From Scatophagus argus (lineage: Eukaryota > Chordata > Actinopteri > Scatophagidae), in assembly GCF_020382885.2 (NCBI RefSeq), contig NC_058503.1:20903535-20967534 (forward strand): DNA of 64,000 nt, written 5' to 3'. Positions 1 to 13,300 of the stretch are shown one piece after another. How positions within the stretch are numbered: position 1 is the first letter of the stretch; each line of letters starts with the position of its first letter. A program made the position numbers and the translations under genes. The notes beneath the pieces were generated by a model. That model worked only from the letters and a program-made list of their open reading frames with translations, did not search any database and had not been told where the DNA came from.

Positions 1-1813
1 TTGTTTGACATGAAAGAGTTTCATTGGAGCAGAAAAGGTTGCGCAGTGGGATGTGAGGGGACTTACTGTGGATCTGGGTTCAGGCCCCTGTTGGTAAGTC
101 ACTGAGCCCCTGAAGTATCCCTGAGCAAAATACTGAAAGACACAATCTGCAAGGATGTGCTGGACTCCACGCGCTAACCAGTAAGGTATTTTCACAGTCA
201 GCATTTTAATCTTAATCCACTCACGCCGACATTAATCGTTAGTCAGTCATTAGCTGCAAGTAGACTGACAGTCTCATGGAAGGCAGCTGCCGCAGTCTGT
301 GTGCTGACTCATAAAAATCTTACACTCTCAGCAGTCTGTGCTGCGCCCGCCTCAGCCTGATCAGATAGAAATCAAGGCCAGCCGATTTTTTAAAAATTGA
401 TTTATGTACATGATTGTAATGCGGTCGCTATAAGATTAGAATTGTTAGGAAAATGAAAATCCAAAAAACATACCGCCGCGTTGTTCTGTCAGTCCATCAA
501 TTCACCAACTTGGTCCAGACTTAAATCTTTCCTGTACTGGATGGATTTCGAATTATTATGAAATTTGATATGGACATTCAGGGTTTCCAGAAGTCGCATC
601 GCAGTGACTTTGGTGATCCTGTGACTTTTCTTCTGGCACCACTAGAACGTGGTTTTGACTGATGTCTCTTGAGAACTATTGGATGGATTTCCCTTACATT
701 TGGTATTAACAATCATGGTTCCCTCATGATGAACTCTAATGACTCTGGAGATCCCCCTGACCCTTTTAGCTGCGCAGCTAAAAACAAAGACCCATATTAA
801 ACATTTAACACATTTGAAAACAAACCCTTAAACCTTATGGCTGGCACAGCAATATAAAATAAAATAAATATAAACAAACAAACAAAAAGGTAAAACAGCA
901 ATAGAACAATCACATCTCTCTTCACTTTATGTATATTTGGATCGATAAGTCAAAATTTTTTACATCTAAAAGTATTTTTACATTGTGATACTGCTGCTCT
1001 TACAGAAGTACATCATCTGCTCAGTGTGTATCTACTAAGCAAAACTGTTGTTTTATGAAAGAAGTTACTTTTTATGACTCATGAGTGTCTCTCAGAGAGT
1101 TGGGCAGTCTGCATCATCCCATACATCCAACATAATGTGTCCCATTAAAAACAGACCCAAACAGACAAATGCGCTGCAGGTGCTCTGCTTAATGGTGAAA
1201 ACTAATACAGTCCTTACAGTCCTACTGTCTCTGCTGTCCTCTGATAAATATGATCAAACACTTCCCGAAAAGGAAGATTTTCTTGAGTCTGTGTGTCTGT
1301 ATTCCTGTCTGACAGCTACCCTTTCCTCTTATTGTCCCCTGAAACAACAAGATCAGATCTTGGGTTCTTGATGTTTCACTCCCTCCTTGTTCCAGCTCCC
1401 CCACACGCCTCACAAGTTCATGAGAACATGAGACTGACTTCTCACCACATTATGACTGACATGTTGCAAGGAATGTATTCACAGTTGCTTCACAATTTAA
1501 TATCACCACCCACTGGAAAAAACCCAGACTGATCATGAAGGCGAGGCTCATTTTGTTCCACAGCTATTTGCTTTTATATTTTGCACTTTTCCTGCAGAGC
1601 CACGTGAAAGACATTTTCCATCTGACTTTTTCAGACTCTGCTTGTGAAACAGACAAACACACACCCTCCTTCATACTTCACCTCCAGACTTTTAAGCTAC
1701 AATTAGGTCACATTAAGCTTTTATATTTTTGGGACCATGCTTAACTGTTTTGGAAAGGCGCTCTGCTTAGCCCAAATGAGTCACAGAAGGCCACCTCTTC
1801 AGAGAGATCACTG

Positions 1814-1843
1814 ACCACACACACACACACACACACACACACA
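1814..1843. repeat. AC dinucleotide microsatellite
   Basis: An uninterrupted run of about fifteen AC units in intergenic sequence, typical of teleost genomes. Confidence 0.9.
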
Positions 1844-2439
1844 TGACTAATAGGGATATTTGACTGGATGGAAATAGGGAATAAAAAACTGAGACATGAA
1901 AAACATCAGCTTTGTTCTTTTGCCTCACGTGCTTCTAAGTTTAGTTTAAATCTGTTTTTTTTTTCCATAATAGGAACATTCCTCTGTACAGTGGGATTTC
2001 TGTCCTGCACACAGTTATGCAAAGAATTCACCAAACAACTGATCAGGCAGTGCCCATCCAGTAAAACCCATATGAGTCTAAACCATCGCTGTGCACAGCA
2101 AATTAGCACCAGAAGCAGTGATACGAGACATGAAAACATCTCCTCAGCAAAGTTTGTATGCAACTGCAGCAAAAGAAAAAAGACAGAGACAAACTACAAT
2201 TTGCTTTGTTCCTTGACAGAGAAATAGAGTTACACTTACCTAAAATACAGTTCAGTATTATGAGTCAGACCTCCAGAGGTGGCCTCTCTTCAGGAGACAG
2301 CTCTCCCAGGGAGGGGTGGGACCCTGGATGGCTGGCCAAAGAGAAGATTCAGATTGGTGTATATGCGCTCAGATCCAGACTCAAGGAGAGTCCAGGGACC
2401 GTTATGAGCTCAGGGCTTTAAAAGACTGGGAGTATGCGA

Positions 2440-2635
2440 AAGGAAATCTGGCTCAGCCTCCCGCTCCCTCCCCTCTCTCCACAAATCTGATTCCTTAGTC
2501 ACTGCTGCCACAAGCCGTGACGCTCTGCTCTGCTCCCTCCCCTCCTCATTCCCATCCTCATCCTCCTCTTCCTCCTTCCTTACACCCCACCACCACCACC
2601 AGCCTTCCTTCCTTTCCTGCCACTCCCTCACTCCG
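2440..2635. repeat. Pyrimidine-rich low-complexity tract
   Basis: About 200 bases made mainly of CTCC, TCCT and CACC units on the plus strand, directly downstream of a TTTAAAA box. It explains the Glu/Gly/Trp-rich frame seen on the minus strand, which is not a gene. It could be a transcribed 5' leader or simple low-complexity DNA. Confidence 0.6.
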
Positions 2636-4633
2636 CCATACACAGACTTTTCACTGGTTCATCTGGTGAAGGGCACTCCACTTGGTGTGCTTTGCTCTGC
2701 CTGCCCTTCTCCTTGATCCCATGGGTGATTGAGAATGTAGCGTGACTTTCATGTCTCTCCATCAGCACTGATAACAAGCAACACAATGCTGGGAAAAGGT
2801 CCGCCTGTGTTGGGGAAACAAGCCAAATCATAACACAATAAGAAATTGTGCTTGAAAAAAGTCAACATCTGCAGGATTAATCCCAAGTCAGCATGGGTCT
2901 CCTATAATTTCTTTTACTTGATAAAATCTCTGATATCTAACAAAAGATGGCAGTCTGAGCACAAACTGATTTAGGACTACTGTAGAGCTTGGCTGTATGC
3001 CACGTGCTGCAGAGCTCTGACTGGCTTCAGACAGTTTTCATTATAATGTTCACTTTAATTTGTCTTTCACTGCAGTTCGACATCCATGTAAATATGCAGC
3101 AACTGTGGTGTGAACTTCTTCTACCATGCAAAGAAATCATGAAAGAATTTTATTGGCTGGCAGATGTAGGAAAAAACCCTTTTCTCAGCCCAGTCGCTCT
3201 AATGTACTCATTTAAAAGGCTCCCTGGACCTATAATGACTTTAGCTACTGTGGCTCATTCTCTTATAAAAGGCAAGCAGACAAAAACACACAATGCACAC
3301 TTAGAAACATCTCCCACGGCATCAGATGTGCTCACAAATGGAATGGATCATAGGTGTTTCCGCTATGCATGACGTCCATCTCGGTCGTTTAGGATAATGG
3401 AACCTATAGGGGCAACAGTCTGTTAATGTTCCAGTAACAGGAAGTGAAGGCCCATCGGGGCCCGTGTTAGATGGAGCACTCAGACAGCACAGGTGAGACA
3501 GTATCTCATCTGACAGCCAAAGAGTGAAGCTAAAGTAACTCTAAAGTGTCCACCAATTAAAAATCCATCTTGCACAAAACTGGATGTTTTTCTTTATTTA
3601 CACAGTGAGTCATCTGAGCTGCTGTACTTGGAGCCAAGACTCAAATACAAGGTTGAATCAATTCATTGAGTCCAACTATTTGGACTCATTTGTCCAAAGG
3701 TGTTCCCCATCTTTGTCTCAATGCATGCTGGGATAGCACCTAGCCTCCCAGACCACACAGTGAGGGGGGACATAGAGAATGAGAGTGTCTCCAATAGCCC
3801 TTCCTGCTCCTGGCTCCATGAGACAATAAGTCAAATATGGCCTTCATAATCAATGCTGTCTTTCCGGCGAGTGAGACTGGAAGCAGCTCTTCTTGGGTGG
3901 AAAACTACGTATGAAATATCTTGATCGAGACATTTCGCTCTGGACAGAAGTACTATACATAATACTCGCTCACCAAATATGAAGGCGGTAAAAACATGAA
4001 ACTATACAGAAGGACATACTGTGATTTCAGGCAGGAAGAGACAAAACCAATCATGTAGAAGATTAAAAAGTCTTATTTGAAAGGCAAGAAGCAAAGAAAT
4101 AACTGCTCCAACTATGAAGTGTTACAGTCAGTGATACACAGCAAAAGATCAGAGCTGACATTAGCAGCAGAAACTGACTGATGACTGATAGATCAATATT
4201 GATATTCTGACAGGCATCCAGGTAAACAATGCAGTGCAGTTAACTGCAGCATAAAATGTTTTATAGGCCATTAATGAACTTTTTTTTGAAATTTAACATG
4301 TTCTTCTTCTGTTGTTTTCAGTTTACTGTTAAAAAATACTGTCATTGTTTTAATAGTGAAGTCAATAGTTTGATTGTGAAATATCCTAACCCAGACATGT
4401 CTTCATCACTACAAACCGAATGTGAGGGAGAATCATTTACATCTTAACAAATAACAGTCAATATATCATTACTGGATTTAAATCATTCTCAAATATCAAT
4501 GTCAGTATTGGATTTGACAGTCTATCAGTCTCACTCCTGAAACACATTTTAGCTTGTAATAGCGACCTTGTGTGTGCAGGTGACAAACTGGCGTAAATCA
4601 ATCCATCTACCCAGAAACAAAAACAAATCTTCC

Positions 4634-4639
4634 TTTATT
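4634..4639 (-). terminator. cnot9 polyadenylation signal
   Basis: TTTATT on the plus strand is AATAAA on the coding strand, about 95 bases after the cnot9 stop codon. Cleavage is expected near 4610-4620. Confidence 0.7.
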
Positions 4640-4733
4640 ATGTCCTTCGTGTTGCAGTCAGTCTTAGCACCACTTTAGGCAAAATACAAAATCTAGACAG
4701 TGACGAGAGAGTCCCTCTGTGTCTTTGTCCCCG

Positions 4734-7700
4734 TCACTGCGGAGCCAGTGGGATCCCTCTGGCATCGGTGACTTGGCCCTCCTGCAGGTTCTTGACCAGC
4801 TGTGCCAGCCAGCGTTTGGTGGTGGTGTCGTCTTTCAGCACCTGGGCGAAGGTGCTGTCTTTCAGCTGGTCGGGCAGACACTGACGCAGGGCTTCTCTGG
4901 CTCTGAGGAAGGAATCGCACATGTCACAAAGCAATGTGCTTTTCTGTCAGTGACACCTTGCTATCAAACACGTCGCCTTTCACGGCTCCAAATGGTGACG
5001 AGATCAACCTTTAAATAAGGTCTGTACTTCTCTCCCTGCCTCGCACAGAGGAGAGGGAGCCCTCAGATAAATGAAATAAATAAATTATTAAAAAGCTTTA
5101 AAAGCACAACTTCTATTATGAAACGTGCTTCCCTGATATGAATTATTGATTCTCCTTAAAAGGACAGACGCTTGCTATAATGAGCTACATATTACCTATG
5201 AGGTCGATAAACTATATCGGTAAACTTTAATAAAACACACAAGGCTTTTCTGGAGGAGCTAGAAAAAAAACAACAACTTGTTCGGTTTTGCTTCAGTGCT
5301 GTCAATTTAAGATGACTTGCGACTGACCTGCTATCACAGCAGCTACAACCCAGACAGTATGTGTTGTGTTGTATGTAAATCATGTACATTTAAAAAATGG
5401 CAATAGCTCATTAGAAGTTACCAGACCTCAAAGCAACATTGAAAAGTTGCTTTCTTAGATTCTGGAAGAAGCCAAAAGGGCAAAAGTATCACTTCACTAA
5501 CCACCAAAGCAGTAATTCATTTTCTGATCATTGTCTAATTATTGCAGTTAGTGTGTAAACATTAAGTTCTGACAGTCACCACACACTGTGTTTATATCGT
5601 GGCTCCACCTAGTGGCAAGCACTGGCCATCAGCTTTTTCATGTTCTCTACCAAGTTAAAGGCTTCCAGGGAGCTCAGCTTACAGAGATCACCACACAATG
5701 TAATGTGTTTGTACAACGTTGCTCTACCTGAGATTATCTGAGAGGCGAAGGTAGCAGCGAACAACATGCTTCAACAGTCGAGCTGATGGTTCTTTAGAGA
5801 GCTGGAGCACCATTTTACCCTGCAAGAAAAAAGACGAAAATATCATGACAGAGGATCTTCTCTTATAACTGAGTGTCACGGAGTGCGCAGAGACCAGCGC
5901 AGTAAATTCAATCAAATTCAGATGTTTCTCAAGGGATACATACAAGAATCATGGCCACGTGGGAGAAGCGTTCATACGTCTGACATATGTAAGCCAGGCC
6001 TGTGTCATCCAACAGGATCTTCTGCAGGATGAATGTGGCAACCTGCCAAAGCAAATGAAGGGATGAACGATAAGATGGTAATTAAAGTCATAACCCTGTC
6101 AGTTAATATATTCTTTCTTTACAATCTTAGGAGAGAAAAATAAGACAGTTACATGCTCATAATCTCGTTAATAAACAGAGGGCTGAGAGAAACAACTGGT
6201 ATTAGATTAGGTATTTATATGTTTTTAAATGACAGGAAACAAATTGGACAGTTAAGTACCGTCTTGGAGAGTTCACTCCCCGATTCCATGATGCGCAGAC
6301 ACAGTGGGATGATTTCAGTAGTGAGGAGGAAGTTAATCACTTCTTGTTCATCTGTTTTCACCAAGGCACCTGCAGAAAAAACAGAGAGCATTAATGAGAA
6401 AGATCAAGAAAACATTTTGTAAAATTCACCTCAATCAAGAAATAAAAGGCCTAAGCAGGGGTAAAGGTTACCTATGACCCCGAGGCTGGTAAGTCGCAGG
6501 TACTCAAATGGCCTTGTTTTGCTCACAGTGTGCAGAAAAGGGTAAAGGAAAAGAGGAATGTGCGCAGCAAGAAAAGCTGACCTGGAAAGAAACAAAGATG
6601 TAATCAACCTGAACAGAATTAAATGCACAGTAAAGATGTAAACTCCAAAGTCAACCTTACAGATTCTACTGTCAATGGAGTCAAAAATAAAAAGCTATAT
6701 TAACATTACAAATAATGAAGTGCAAGAATCAAAGTCCCGGTTTTCAGACGCAAAACATATTCCTGTGTCAATAAAGACATATTTTTAAAAGGAAATGAGC
6801 AATGTGTCATGTCTGATAAAGAAGTCACTTCTGGCGCTTTACCTTCAACATTCATTAAAGAACTATACTGTCACACAAATACTTTTTGCTAGTGATTTTT
6901 GGCTTTTGACTGTGTTCTGGAATATAAATGAACCATTTCACAAGATTTCAACAAATTCAGAGCAAATTACATCATGGAATACACAGCCTGAGACTGAGTA
7001 GCAACAGCTTTCTGGAGGAAAACGTAGTAGAAGCTTCTTTTAACTTAAACTGAACTCCTCATTACCGTGTCTCTGGGTGTGAGGCGACACATTGCAGAAG
7101 TGCCAGGGCGTTGCACACTCTGTTAGACTGGTGAGCTGTAAGTGTAGGTGGGTTTATAGATGGATAGATGTTCACTATTTCCTAAAAAGAGAAAGAAAAA
7201 AGACAAGGGAAAAAAAGATAAAGTTAACACTGAAGCCACACAACAGCAGTTACGATTTTTTGGGTCTGGTGGAGTGATTATTGCGAAAAATGCTCCCCAC
7301 CCTCCTTAGACGGCTGATGTGCCCTTGAGCAAGGCATTTAACCCCCCCCCCAATATGCTCCCCGGGCGCTTGACGCTGCCCACTGCTCCTGCTCCTGTGT
7401 GTGTTTCACTGCATGTAATTTGCCGGGTGTCGCATGTGTGTTCAACTAAGGATGGGTCAAATGCAGAAGTCAAATTCAGTATGTGTATGTAAAAATATAT
7501 ATACTGTCAATAAAGTTGATTCTTCTTCTTCTTCTTCTTCTTCTATGAACAGACACCCTCATCTGGAGACCTTAGGGTGCTCTCACACCTACTGTCAGTC
7601 ACCACAGTTTGATTTCCCCACACACAGGATGCCAGTGGCCAAAAGAAGCTACTGGTCAGCCTATATAACTTCATGTTTTACTTTTCGTTTTTACTTTTCA

Positions 7701-8849
7701 TTTGTTTGCAAAAAGTCAGTGTGAAAACAGGCCTGAGCAAAAGAGATCTGTGTCAGAGGACCCATGTTAACAGTTCAGCAGCAGCATTTAAACCACTTGA
7801 AAATAATTCAGGGAAGATTTGCTAAAGTGGGTGAAAAGGAGGTTAGAATAATCAAAACTGGACAATATAAAAATATGACCTAATATTTTCATCTCCATGT
7901 GAGACACAGTGACCTGAGTGTTTTAATGTTTCTCAGCTAGAAAACAAAAAACAAGAATCAACAGCTTGACATGTTGGTCTGGAGTCAGAGTCTGGTCCAT
8001 GGTGACACCTTGATTTGTTACAATAATTTGACTCAAGACCAATTTAGTGAGGGACAAGACTGGGAGGGTCAGAAATATGGATTTCTTTTTTGTCTTAACA
8101 GCATACTTAAGGTTGGCACATAGACATACCTGCAACAGGGCAGCAATGGTGCCACAGGAGTGCCAGAGCATTGGGGCCAGGTCCGGCACAGACTCGCGTT
8201 TCTTGCTCAACTCCAGCAAGGCGTTTTCTCTGGTCTCTGGACTGGACAACTCATTGATCCATTGGTAGATCTTTTCCCGGTCTACCTGGGCCAGGGCTGT
8301 GACGTTAGTAACAGCCTGTAAAAAGAAGGACAAAGAGTACATCCATAATAAACACACAGTTAAATCCCGAATAAGTACTGTGTGTCAATTTGACAGCATG
8401 AGAAAGGAGAATACCTGTGATTTTGTTTATCATAACAATACAACATATATTTTTTATGTTTGTTACCACTACACATACACACAATATAGCATCATATGAT
8501 TGATATCAAGGTATTCAAAAACATACAGTTCCATCTGATTGTATGGGAGCGAATAGCTTTATTCTGGCTCGATGCTAATGAACTGCCAATTTTACTGAGA
8601 TCTTATTATTGTCATTATCCGTTCACCTGGTTACGGCAGAAACCAGAAGATAAATTTTTTCTGTGGTCCACCGATCAGAGAATCTACAGTCATTTGAGGA
8701 TGGAGATACCCAAATTTCAGAAGATAACACATACGTTACGCTTTCACAACCTTAAACCAATTTATTGGGAAACAAAGGGAAAACGTATAATAATACGGTA
8801 GGTACCGTACAGAATGCTATTAGATACTTACTGCTCCCGTCGCAAGCAT
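4734..8849 (-). CDS. cnot9: CCR4-NOT transcription complex subunit 9 (CNOT9/RQCD1)
   Basis: CNOT9 is the armadillo-repeat scaffold subunit of the CCR4-NOT deadenylase. It docks on CNOT1 and, in other animals, binds tryptophans of TNRC6/GW182 during miRNA repression. Eight coding exons read on the minus strand: 8849-8832, 8315-8130, 7181-7066, 6581-6472, 6369-6260, 6042-5944, 5819-5728 and 4902-4734. They total 900 nt including the stop, giving 299 aa, the human length. The body is near-identical to human, including the motifs [40 protein letters not shown] and [20 protein letters not shown]. The start MLATGA replaces human MHSLAT. Two changes are visible in otherwise invariant stretches: Cys at position 60 (human Phe, WHSF) and Leu at 243 (human Pro, SDNP). 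An AATAAA-type signal lies at 4634-4639 (minus). Intron 2 holds a SINE. The gene is divergent from usp37. Confidence 0.96.
7262..7544 (+). mobile_element. tRNA-type SINE body and TTC tail (5'-truncated)
   Basis: It contains the segment reading GAGCAAGGCATTTAACCCC, then CACTGCATGTAATTTGC and CAACTAAGGATGGGTCAAATG. It ends with AATAAAGTTGATTC followed by a TTC run. The same body occurs at 42115-42345 (reversed) and at 58465-58810, where the tRNA-like head is present. The head is missing here. It lies in intron 2 of cnot9, antisense to the gene. Confidence 0.8.
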
Positions 8850-9300
8850 TCTCTGAGGCTCTTTGTGGTCCCACTGTGTTGTTTAGAACTATTATGTCAG
8901 CTGAAGAGTGGTGTAATGTCAAAATGAAGCGGATGCAATGAAATAAAGTTGGCGTAACTAACGCTAACACGAAGTATGGGCAGCTAGCCCAAGCTAGCTG
9001 CTAAATGTCTTGACAAATGAAATTGAGTACGCGCGTAAATCAGTTTTACAAGCAACATAACTTCATTGAGATAAGAGAACAAAACATCAATATTCGCATT
9101 ATCTATAGCAATTACAGCATCAAGAGCTCAAAACGGAATGCTATAGGTCAGATAACATAGTTAATCCGCTAGCGAGTTTTTCTTCGGCCATGGAGGTAAC
9201 CTAAACACAAAAAAATAAATATCGCGAGAGGAGGAAGAACTCTCGGTTTTCATTTCCGTTGTAAATTTTCACATTCCCGCCATCATCGCGTAGTGTTGCT
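8850..9300. promoter_or_regulatory. Bidirectional promoter between cnot9 and usp37
   Basis: About 450 bases separate the cnot9 start codon from the presumed usp37 first exon, with no TATA box in a clear position. Visible motifs are TCGCGAGA at 9222-9229, which resembles the BANP CGCG element of housekeeping promoters, and CCGCCAT at 9277-9283, which resembles a YY1 site. In human CNOT9 and USP37 are also head to head. The motif assignments are by eye. Confidence 0.6.
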
Positions 9301-9448
9301 TCGAGGCGTCGTGTGCGGGTCCACACTGTCAACAACAGACGTACGAAGAGCAGGTGAATGCCGGCAAAACAAACTTTCTGCCCTCGGAGGACCTACATAA
9401 ACGATACTGTAATTTAAAAGTTTCAAGACGAGGACATATCATCGACAG
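9290..9448 (+). other. usp37: Putative non-coding first exon of usp37
   Basis: The usp37 coding sequence begins in an exon opening at 10320 after a CTTGTGTAG acceptor, so a 5' leader exon must lie upstream. The best donor in the promoter region is GACAG|GTAAAG at 9448/9449. The upstream limit is a guess from the promoter motifs. Confidence 0.4.
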
Positions 9449-10374
9449 GTAAAGAACTGTGACGATGTAATGAAACCGTGACACTGTTTTCATCACCAAA
9501 TTACAATCAGGCAAATTAGCCAGTTAGCTAGCGCCCGCTAGCCTGCTAGCCGACTTGCTAATGTCGGCCTCCTCCATCCATTCAGCGTCTGTTGATGATG
9601 GGACGACATTATCAGCATCCCGAACATTCAGCTCTGCTGTAGTACCACCGTGGTTTGCTCTTTCGTAACTTTGTTGGTTTAGCACATTTTGTGACTGTTG
9701 GTCTCGTCAAAATAACGTTAAGAAATAACGAACGCTGACCGTAATGTGTCGGGCACCTTCGCCCGTCTTTTCTGCGCGATACCGATTGGCCATGGGGCTA
9801 GTTGGATGGCTAATGCAAACCAGGCTTCATTGCCTCTTAATGGAACCGCTAGGCAGTCAGTATAAGTGGCATGTGCTTCCCCACTCTGTGAGCATTCAGT
9901 CTCATTCGCTACGAGTGTAGCATATGTTGTGTTGCAAGTCGGCGGTTAAAACGGGTGTAGCTGTTTTGCTACGTTGGTTGTGGTTGACTTGGAGTTTGTT
10001 GTGACTTTGAACAGGCGCTCAGTTGTGAAGTGTTGGTCATAGCGGGCTCGTTTAAGTGCGTTGTTGTTTTTTTTACTCAACTAATGTAAACTAAACAAAT
10101 TTCAATTATGCTGTGATTGTAATAAGCCGTGCAATATTAGCGCTGATGATTTGTTTCGAATCATTAAGCTTTAGCTCGTTAGGCTACTTTAACGTCCTGG
10201 TTGAAGATACAATGTGCTCTGTGTATGGTTAGTTAGTTAGTCTAGACACAGAGAGTGGGTTATGAATGACATGCGGAGGTTGTACTGACAAAATTATTTC
10301 AATTTTTCCTCTTGTGTAGGATTTGTCTCATCACAAGTCCCTGCCTCCAAAGTGCACCAACTGGATAGTAAGCC

Positions 10375-13300
10375 ATGGCAACCACAGTGCCCAAACTCTC
10401 CAGCGGTGGCGCTGTTAAGATCCGCTTTACCAGCATGGACCGGGGTACCACCAGATGGAGAGAGGGAACTTTTGAGATTCTGGAAAAGGACAACAAAGTC
10501 AACCTTTGTCTGAGGTTCAGCTGTGGCGGAGCTTCCAAAATTTTCCAGGTATCATTTAATTTGAATTTATTCAATAATGGGTGGACATGCTGATACATTG
10601 CTTTGGATTCTGAAGTGTAGTGTGTGTGTGTGTGTGTGAGCATTGTGTAGGAGGAGAGTGGAAAGATTGAACTGTGAGTTGGCATTTTAGCATTAAATGT
10701 GTAGTCCAGGTTACAGTTTGTCAGTACATTGAGACTGCAGCTTCTCCTGACCAAAGTGAAATTCTCATGTCTTGTTTCCCTACTGCTGGAAGTGTGAAGG
10801 GGTTAGTCCCAACACTAGTAAAGAAAGGAAAACTCTCCCTAAGTAGAACAGGGAAGGTTAAAGGTAAAGCAAAAAAGATTGTTTGTTATTTTGGTGATAT
10901 GAATTTGTGGTGCTGCTGGACCGCCAAATTAATACAGGTGCTAATTCTAATACCAGTAATATTATTGTAGTTTAATTTTTATCTGCAGGATTAGCAGATT
11001 TAAGCACAATGGATAGAAATGGGGAAAAATTGTGCAGCATTTAAAATTGATTGTTACAAATAAAGGTTTGAACTATTTAGTACATCCCTCTTACTGCAGT
11101 TGTGCATGCTAGCTCATAAACGTTAGCGGTAAAATGCTGTTTCCCACCAAGACAAGTAAAATGTCTGCTGTAAAAATGAATAAATAAAAGTGTAAGAACT
11201 CATACGGTGGTAAGCAAAAGAATATCAAAGCCTGTCACCTCCTGCCATTGCACCGTTTGAGTACTGATCTGTCATAGATCATTTATTGGCTACCTTTCCT
11301 ACAAATTAAATGACTAGTTGGCTTGGGTCTTATGTTTTGTTTATAAAGGTACTAATTGTGAAAGAATTTTGAGCAGAAGCCAGTCATGAAGGTACGTTGT
11401 ATTTATTACAGTACAAATTCAGACAATCTGAATGAGCTGCAGATGTCTTGCACACTAAAGAGTGGACTGGTTGGTGTGTGTCAGGATTGAAATGAAATAT
11501 TTTAGTATGACACTCTTGTTTTTCTTGCCATCAGCTGAACCAGAACGTGAAGACCATCAATCAGAATTTGAACCGAATCCAACTGACTTTAAAGGACAAC
11601 AGTGTCATCACTCTGGATAAGCTGCCACCAACTTTGGTTCAGAGGACTAAAGAATACCTGGAAAAGCTGAAGCAGGCAAAAACAGGTAATTACACCACTG
11701 CTTTGTTTTTTTGAGAGTTTAAAGAACCATAACATTGAATGAATAGTGAGAAGCCAACAGGATGAACTGATAAACAAAAGAACAAACAACTTCTAACTAC
11801 TCCACTTGATTATTTACACGATATAATCATTTGTGTATTACTAGAATGATATACATATTTGATTTTTTCTTTTTTTTAAATACCATGGTTACCACTGAAC
11901 CACTGTTGAATGTTTACATTTTGTCAAAATAAATGAGACAAATGTTATTGTCTACATTTTTTTTCTTTTCTCTGCTTCCTTGAAAAGAAATGTACCAAAC
12001 CGCAACCTTGAAACTGAAATACATGTGGACACATAAATTTTATGTGCTGTTACACGCTTACACCTACTGTGAAGTAAAATATTATGGTGGGTGAGAAGGG
12101 GAACAGTATAGTCTGCTATAACTCCAGACTGAATTGTCCAAGGAATCTTTTCATTCACAGGCTTTGTCCTCAGTTCTTATTTTTCTATTCTTTCAGCGGT
12201 TTTAAAATCATCCCTTGGAAGTGCAAACTTCAGTGTGCTTGGGAACCGCTCTGTGAAAAATGAGACCAGTCCATCAGGGTCTCAGGTGAGCAAGAACACA
12301 TTTTTTACCTTGAAAATACGTAGATAACCATACACTTATATTTGATTTTAAATATCCAGACATGTCCTTATATCTTCCAGACGACACCGAGGCGGCAGAG
12401 TGCAGAAGGCCGGGAGGACACAACACCCAGGAAGCCTCTGGGCAGTCCAAGCAGAGCTGCCTCCACTCCGACTCGCACTGGTCTCTCTGAGAATAGGTCT
12501 GATGGAAATTCATGTTGCTGTTGCTCTGTAAATTATGTCATGTGAACAATTTGATCATTTTTAAACATAACCTGGGGGTGATGATGCTTGACATTATTAC
12601 AGCAAAACTCATCATCCAAAAATTGAAAATAGCTGCATTCAGTATTTTTTCATAAAGTTTAGGAATGGTTTTTTGTTTATCCTGACCACAACAACATGCC
12701 CTGGGCCTGTTTTCCTGCCACTGCCACTTTGCATGCCACTGTCCTCCTAAAGGAGAGCTTTGACTCGTCTTTTTTAGGTGTTGTGTTTTTGTCTTTCTCC
12801 TATTTAAAAATGGTCACCTCAGGCTTGCTAAATGAATTGTTCCGTGACACTGTTTTTCAGGAGCGAGAAGAGAAAGAGACTCCTTAACTCTGAAAGTGAC
12901 CTGTCTGAGGACTACCCCAAAGAAAATGACTCCTCAAGGTAAAAGCTACACACTTTGCTGCCCAGACTGGAATGTTGTGGTGTTTTTTGGTGGTATTTTT
13001 GTCGTATCTGGTGATTAGACAGATACCATAATGTTAATGTGTTCAGTATTGTACATTGTATCACTGATCATCGTGTATGGACATAACACTGACAATCATT
13101 GTGCAGACACAGGTTTTACATATTTTTTTGTTTTGGTTTGGTTTTGGTTTGGTTTTTTTTTTTTTTTTAGCAACAACAAAGCCACTTCAGATCCATCCAG
13201 GAAGTTTCTGTTGAGCTGCAAAGATAAACTGAAGCAAGCAGAGGAGAACCGGAGCTCAGGTAAACTGCCATACTCAGCAACAGCACTATCTTTAAAGCAC

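Larger units (their letters stand above)
1..4610. other. Intergenic region left of cnot9; no gene recognised
   Basis: No open frame here gave a recognisable protein or a convincing chain of exons on either strand. It holds an AC microsatellite (about 1814-1843), a promoter-like GC-rich stretch with a TTTAAAA box (about 2265-2460) and a long pyrimidine-rich tract (about 2440-2630). The frames of 60-127 codons, such as plus 2989-3372, look like chance. In human the gene beyond CNOT9 is PLCD4, so the start of a neighbouring gene could lie here or just outside, but I could not show it. Confidence 0.5.

Noticed and set aside
21-180. Possible degenerate SINE at the window start (GTGGATCTGGGTTCAGGCCCC, CCTGAGCAAAATACTGAA)
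   Set aside because: It resembles a B box and a SINE body only loosely and does not align with the family found elsewhere in the window.
1868-3372. Frames of 119 and 127 codons in the left spacer
   Set aside because: No family resemblance and chance-like composition; no flanking exon with a matching phase was found.
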